A stretch of 64,000 nucleotides of DNA, taken from positions 4,973,020 to 5,037,019 of the forward strand of contig CAXIPT010000005.1 of NCBI GenBank assembly GCA_964030475.1, in the 5' to 3' direction. The notes under the pieces are model-generated. The model did not search any database and was not told the origin of the DNA. It saw only the letters and a program-made list of their open reading frames with translations. A program made the position numbers and the translations under genes. Below, piece by piece: positions 61,501 to 64,000 of the stretch (its first letter is position 1; the number at the start of each line of letters is the position of its first letter). The DNA comes from Tethya wilhelma (lineage: Eukaryota > Porifera > Demospongiae > Tethyida > Tethyidae).

Positions 61501-63650
61501 ACAAGTTTTTCTCTTTTATGTGTGATACATACTTGCTTGAGCCAAGTTTGCTGCACAAGTTCATCTCTGTAGTTGGATAGGAAGGGACCAGCATACGAGA
61601 GGAAGGCAGCAGCCATCAGACAATCACCTGGTAGGTAACTAATGCTCTCTTCCAAATTCTGAGAATAAACCACGCAAAATGTGTCAAAATGGTTCACAAG
61701 CAGCTTCAAATCTTGAACCTATTGTATGGTTTGGAGTATACCTTAACACTCTCCTCCCATCGAACTCTCTCTCCTGCCAGTCCAGTGACAAGCTTGGCTG
61801 CTCTGTCCAACTTCAACTCAGTCAGTTCTGCTTTCCTTTTCAACTCCTCCTTAGTAGCCAACTTCTCTTCATACTGTTTCTGGAGCTCCTCAAGTTTCTC
61901 CTTCACCTCTCTAAGCTTTTCCTTTGCCTCGCGAAGACTGGCCTGCTTCTCTGCCAGTTGTCTGTTGGCAGCTTCTAGCCTCTTCTTCTTGGGCTCCACC
62001 ACTCTGTACACACGACCATAAACCTCCATGGCACGCACCCACATGCACAGGGACTTGGCTGCTAGAGACACACGGCCAACTGTGTCAGGTTTGAAATCAG
62101 GTTTGGAGCAGTACTGTCCAATTCTCTTCAGCACTAGAATAAAGAAATTATGTTTGAATGACCGACTAAATTTCTCATTCGTACACCATGCACACAGGTA
62201 CCTTTGTCACTCATATGGTCTCTGTCAAACTCAATGAGTTGTTTGATGAAGGTGGTGTCTCCAAGTTGCCTCTTTGCTTCGGCCCAGGATGGATCAGACT
62301 GGCGCAGAATCATCACAGCTTGCATCACAGTCTCTACAAGTTCAGGTGGGTTAGTGTATGCCTTGATCTCACCAAGATCTTTCTTATTCAGCTTTGGAAT
62401 CGCTGAATAAGAAAGATCTTGGTGTGATCAGACTGGCGCAGAATCATCACAGCTTGCATCACAGTCTCTACAAGTTCAGGTGGGTTAGTGTATGCCTTGA
62501 TCTCACCAAGATCTTTCTTATTCAGCGATTCCAAAGCCTTGATAGCTTCTTCTAAAGCTGGTACAGCTTCATCAAGATCTTTCTGAGCTGCTTCTGCAAG
62601 TGACAAACAACGTGCTTCTTCCTCAGCTATCTTTTCACTTCGAGCTGCAACAGTCTTTTCCTGCTCTTCAGCATCTCGCTTTTGTTGGACAATAACCACA
62701 AGATACTCGTCACACTGCTTCTGGAAGATTGCTAGTTGGCCCTTGGTCTCCTCCAGTTCAATAGTCATTGCTTCTACTTTCGTTCTAGTCTCAATGAGTT
62801 TGTCAAGCCCATTACGAAGTTTGTCGGCTGAATCACCGAGCTCCTTTCGTTTGTCTTCTAATAGGCTGTAAGAAAAACATACAATGAAAAGGACATGAGG
62901 GAAGAATATAGAAACTGTGACATTACTAAACAGTCTAGGAGTTCATTGTCAATTTTAGGAGATGTGGAACCCACTTTGTATTTCTTAAGCAAAAGCAAAT
63001 CTACATGATTGTATACACTGCATTGCACTTATTCTACAAGCAGTGTGTGATCACTAATATCGTCTCACTAACCCCTTGTATCCAGACACGAGCTCAAGGT
63101 AGTTGGTCGGTGTGACGTAGTTGTGTCGTTTCATTTCAAACAGCATACGCTCAGACATTTCCACGACGGAGCGATGAACAGTCACAAACACACTGGCCAC
63201 ACTCTGGCGGATGTCAGGAGGGGCTTCATCGTCACCAACTTGTAGCTTCGGCTGCTCTCCAAGGTTGACATCTTCGAGGTACTTCTCTGCCACTTCCAGG
63301 AGAGCATCTTTAGGCCATTTCTCAAACCAGTCAATGGTAGTGCAGTTGACAAAGGCTGGGTACATACGGATACGATTCCTATATGTAGGTGTATGCATGA
63401 GTGAATCACAAGTACAAGTATATAAATTATATGATTTTTTGCAAGTGATATAACTAACATGCATGTGTGCGATTTTGAGATCTATAATGACCATATTCAT
63501 TAGTGCATACCTGAATGGATCGCCAACAGGACTCATACAGAGGATGATGTGAAGGTTGTTTCTGACTCTCTCGATGAGAAAGGAAAACATGGTGTCTGGT
63601 TGATCAGGTATCCCCTCCTTCTTGGCATCAACAGCAAGCTCTTGTCTCAC
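48563..63650 (-). CDS. DNAH2: Axonemal dynein heavy chain DNAH2, C-terminal part (5' end beyond window)
   Basis: The beta heavy chain of inner-arm dynein I1/f. The visible part runs from AAA4 (SFLIERVRNNLHIILCMSPV, exon 63650-63510) through the stalk to the end. Landmarks include YVTPTNYLELVSGYKG; the coiled coil KGQLAIFQKQCDEYLVVI; the microtubule-binding region (AKRQLGDTTFIKQLIEFDRD); the return helix KRLEAANRQLAEKQ; AAA5 SISYLPGDCLMAAAFLSYA and SVRDWNIQGLPSDAFSTENG; then LSNPHYTPEIATKTTIVNFA, EYNFFLRGGVV and GINYGGHVTDDWDRR-type AAA6 sequence. The C-terminal domain has FWLSGFTFPTGFLTAVLQTA, LFLEGAGWEKRSSSLVEANP and WIKRGTALLMSLDH. The match to DNAH2 over other heavy chains is strong. Two defects are present: a fold-back duplication near 62292-62525 shifts the frame, and an N at 58465 removes the start of an exon. 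Confidence 0.95.
53342..53392. repeat. (CA)n microsatellite with one N at 53389
   Basis: CA tract containing a single ambiguous base, just inside a DNAH2 intron next to an exon donor; the coding sequence is not affected. Confidence 0.9.
53519..56507 (-). other. Three-kilobase DNAH2 intron
   Basis: The longest intron of the window. It holds GT microsatellites (about 55722-55779, and shorter ones near 53710 and 55563) and a cctg/gcgt-rich stretch at about 55687. No exon, RNA gene or transposase was recognised. Confidence 0.6.
58466..58545. repeat. (GT)n microsatellite abutting a DNAH2 exon, with N at 58465
   Basis: A long GT run ends at a single N, directly followed on the minus strand by the coding triplets for NCHLSLSWMPQLD. 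The acceptor and the first residues of the exon are missing. Confidence 0.9.
58808..58911. repeat. Short hairpin repeat in DNAH2 intron
   Basis: tagccttcttcccaggctct at the left and gaacctgggaatgaggcta at the right are inverted, and ctctctcc/gggagag extends the arms. It is one of the best preserved members of the hairpin family. Confidence 0.65.
62292..62525. repeat. Fold-back duplication within a DNAH2 exon
   Basis: A 100-bp coding segment (62292-62391) is repeated directly at 62426-62525, offset 134 bp. The 34 bp between are an inverted copy of the sequence running from the repeat's edge into the flanking exon (cgctgaataagaaagatctt against its complement). The insertion is not a multiple of three, so the minus-strand frame runs into a stop after HTKIFLIQRFQS. 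Confidence 0.9.
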
Positions 63651-64000
63651 CTAATATTTAAAAAAGCACACGTATGGTAAAATCATAAGTAGACGATTCG
63701 TGACAAAGCAGGTATGAAGAATTTTGGCATGTGAATATTTATTTTCCTTTATAGAGCTGAATTTAGCTAGATTTAAGTGAAAATATAGCAAATTTCTAGC
63801 TTACATTATTATGTTATTGCAATTCATAGGAGTGTGTAACAACATGGGCAGGTTTTTGTGGTGTGCAGTCATTTGTGGGACATGACCTAATAAGGTGAGT
63901 ATATATCACATGACCTCAACTGACTCTGGGTCTATATGTTGCTCTTTATTTGAAACTGACTTGAAGAACAGGAAGTCTAGAGTCAAGATGTCACTGAAGT
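63651..64000. other. DNAH2 intron or upstream sequence, nothing recognised
   Basis: AT-rich sequence beyond the first visible DNAH2 exon. I could not identify the preceding exon, which is expected beyond the window end. Confidence 0.4.

Overview
This is a eukaryotic, almost certainly animal, nuclear window: every gene is split by short GT-AG introns (mostly 60 to 700 bp), CA/GT microsatellites are frequent, and the gene set includes axonemal (DNAH2, CCDC39), tyrosine-kinase signalling (DOK-like) and peroxisomal genes. The very compact layout and moderately diverged metazoan proteins fit a non-bilaterian such as a demosponge. That taxonomic guess is inference from general character, not from a diagnostic marker.

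Thirteen protein genes were recognised, plus a small orphan reading frame and one tRNA. From left to right: CDC20 (3' part, +); PIN4 parvulin (-); selenoprotein T (-), with an in-frame TGA and a SECIS-like hairpin in its 3' UTR; cullin-4 (+), interrupted by a 214-N gap; CENP-I (-), with an 84-codon frame of unknown function on the opposite strand of one intron; ENOX (+), whose 3' half is tandemly duplicated; PEX1 (-); RPP38 (+); glycogenin (-); a GPR180/TMEM145-family 7TM protein (+) with a tRNA-Ile(GAT) in an intron; CCDC39 (-); a DOK/IRS-type PH-PTB adaptor (+); and the C-terminal part of axonemal dynein heavy chain DNAH2 (-), which runs off the right end.

The strands alternate almost perfectly, giving five head-to-head pairs whose start codons lie 145 to 490 bp apart. 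These intergenic stretches carry recognisable promoter motifs: a CRE at SELENOT/CUL4, an NRF-1 palindrome at CENPI/ENOX, an E-box at PEX1/RPP38, ETS sites at GYG/GPR180-like, and ETS sites plus an RFX X-box at CCDC39/DOK. CDC20 and CUL4 belong to ubiquitin ligases, CENP-I to the kinetochore, and CCDC39 and DNAH2 to the ciliary axoneme. Apart from the two ciliary genes there is no sign of a functional cluster; this is not an operon-like locus.

The most notable points are the complete selenoprotein T gene with its SECIS; the approximately 2-kb ENOX duplication with breakpoints inside exons; a 134-bp fold-back duplication that breaks a DNAH2 coding exon; an X-box just upstream of CCDC39; several families of small inverted-repeat (MITE-like) elements; and places where sequence gaps have removed coding exons. 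I found no wholly new multi-gene system.
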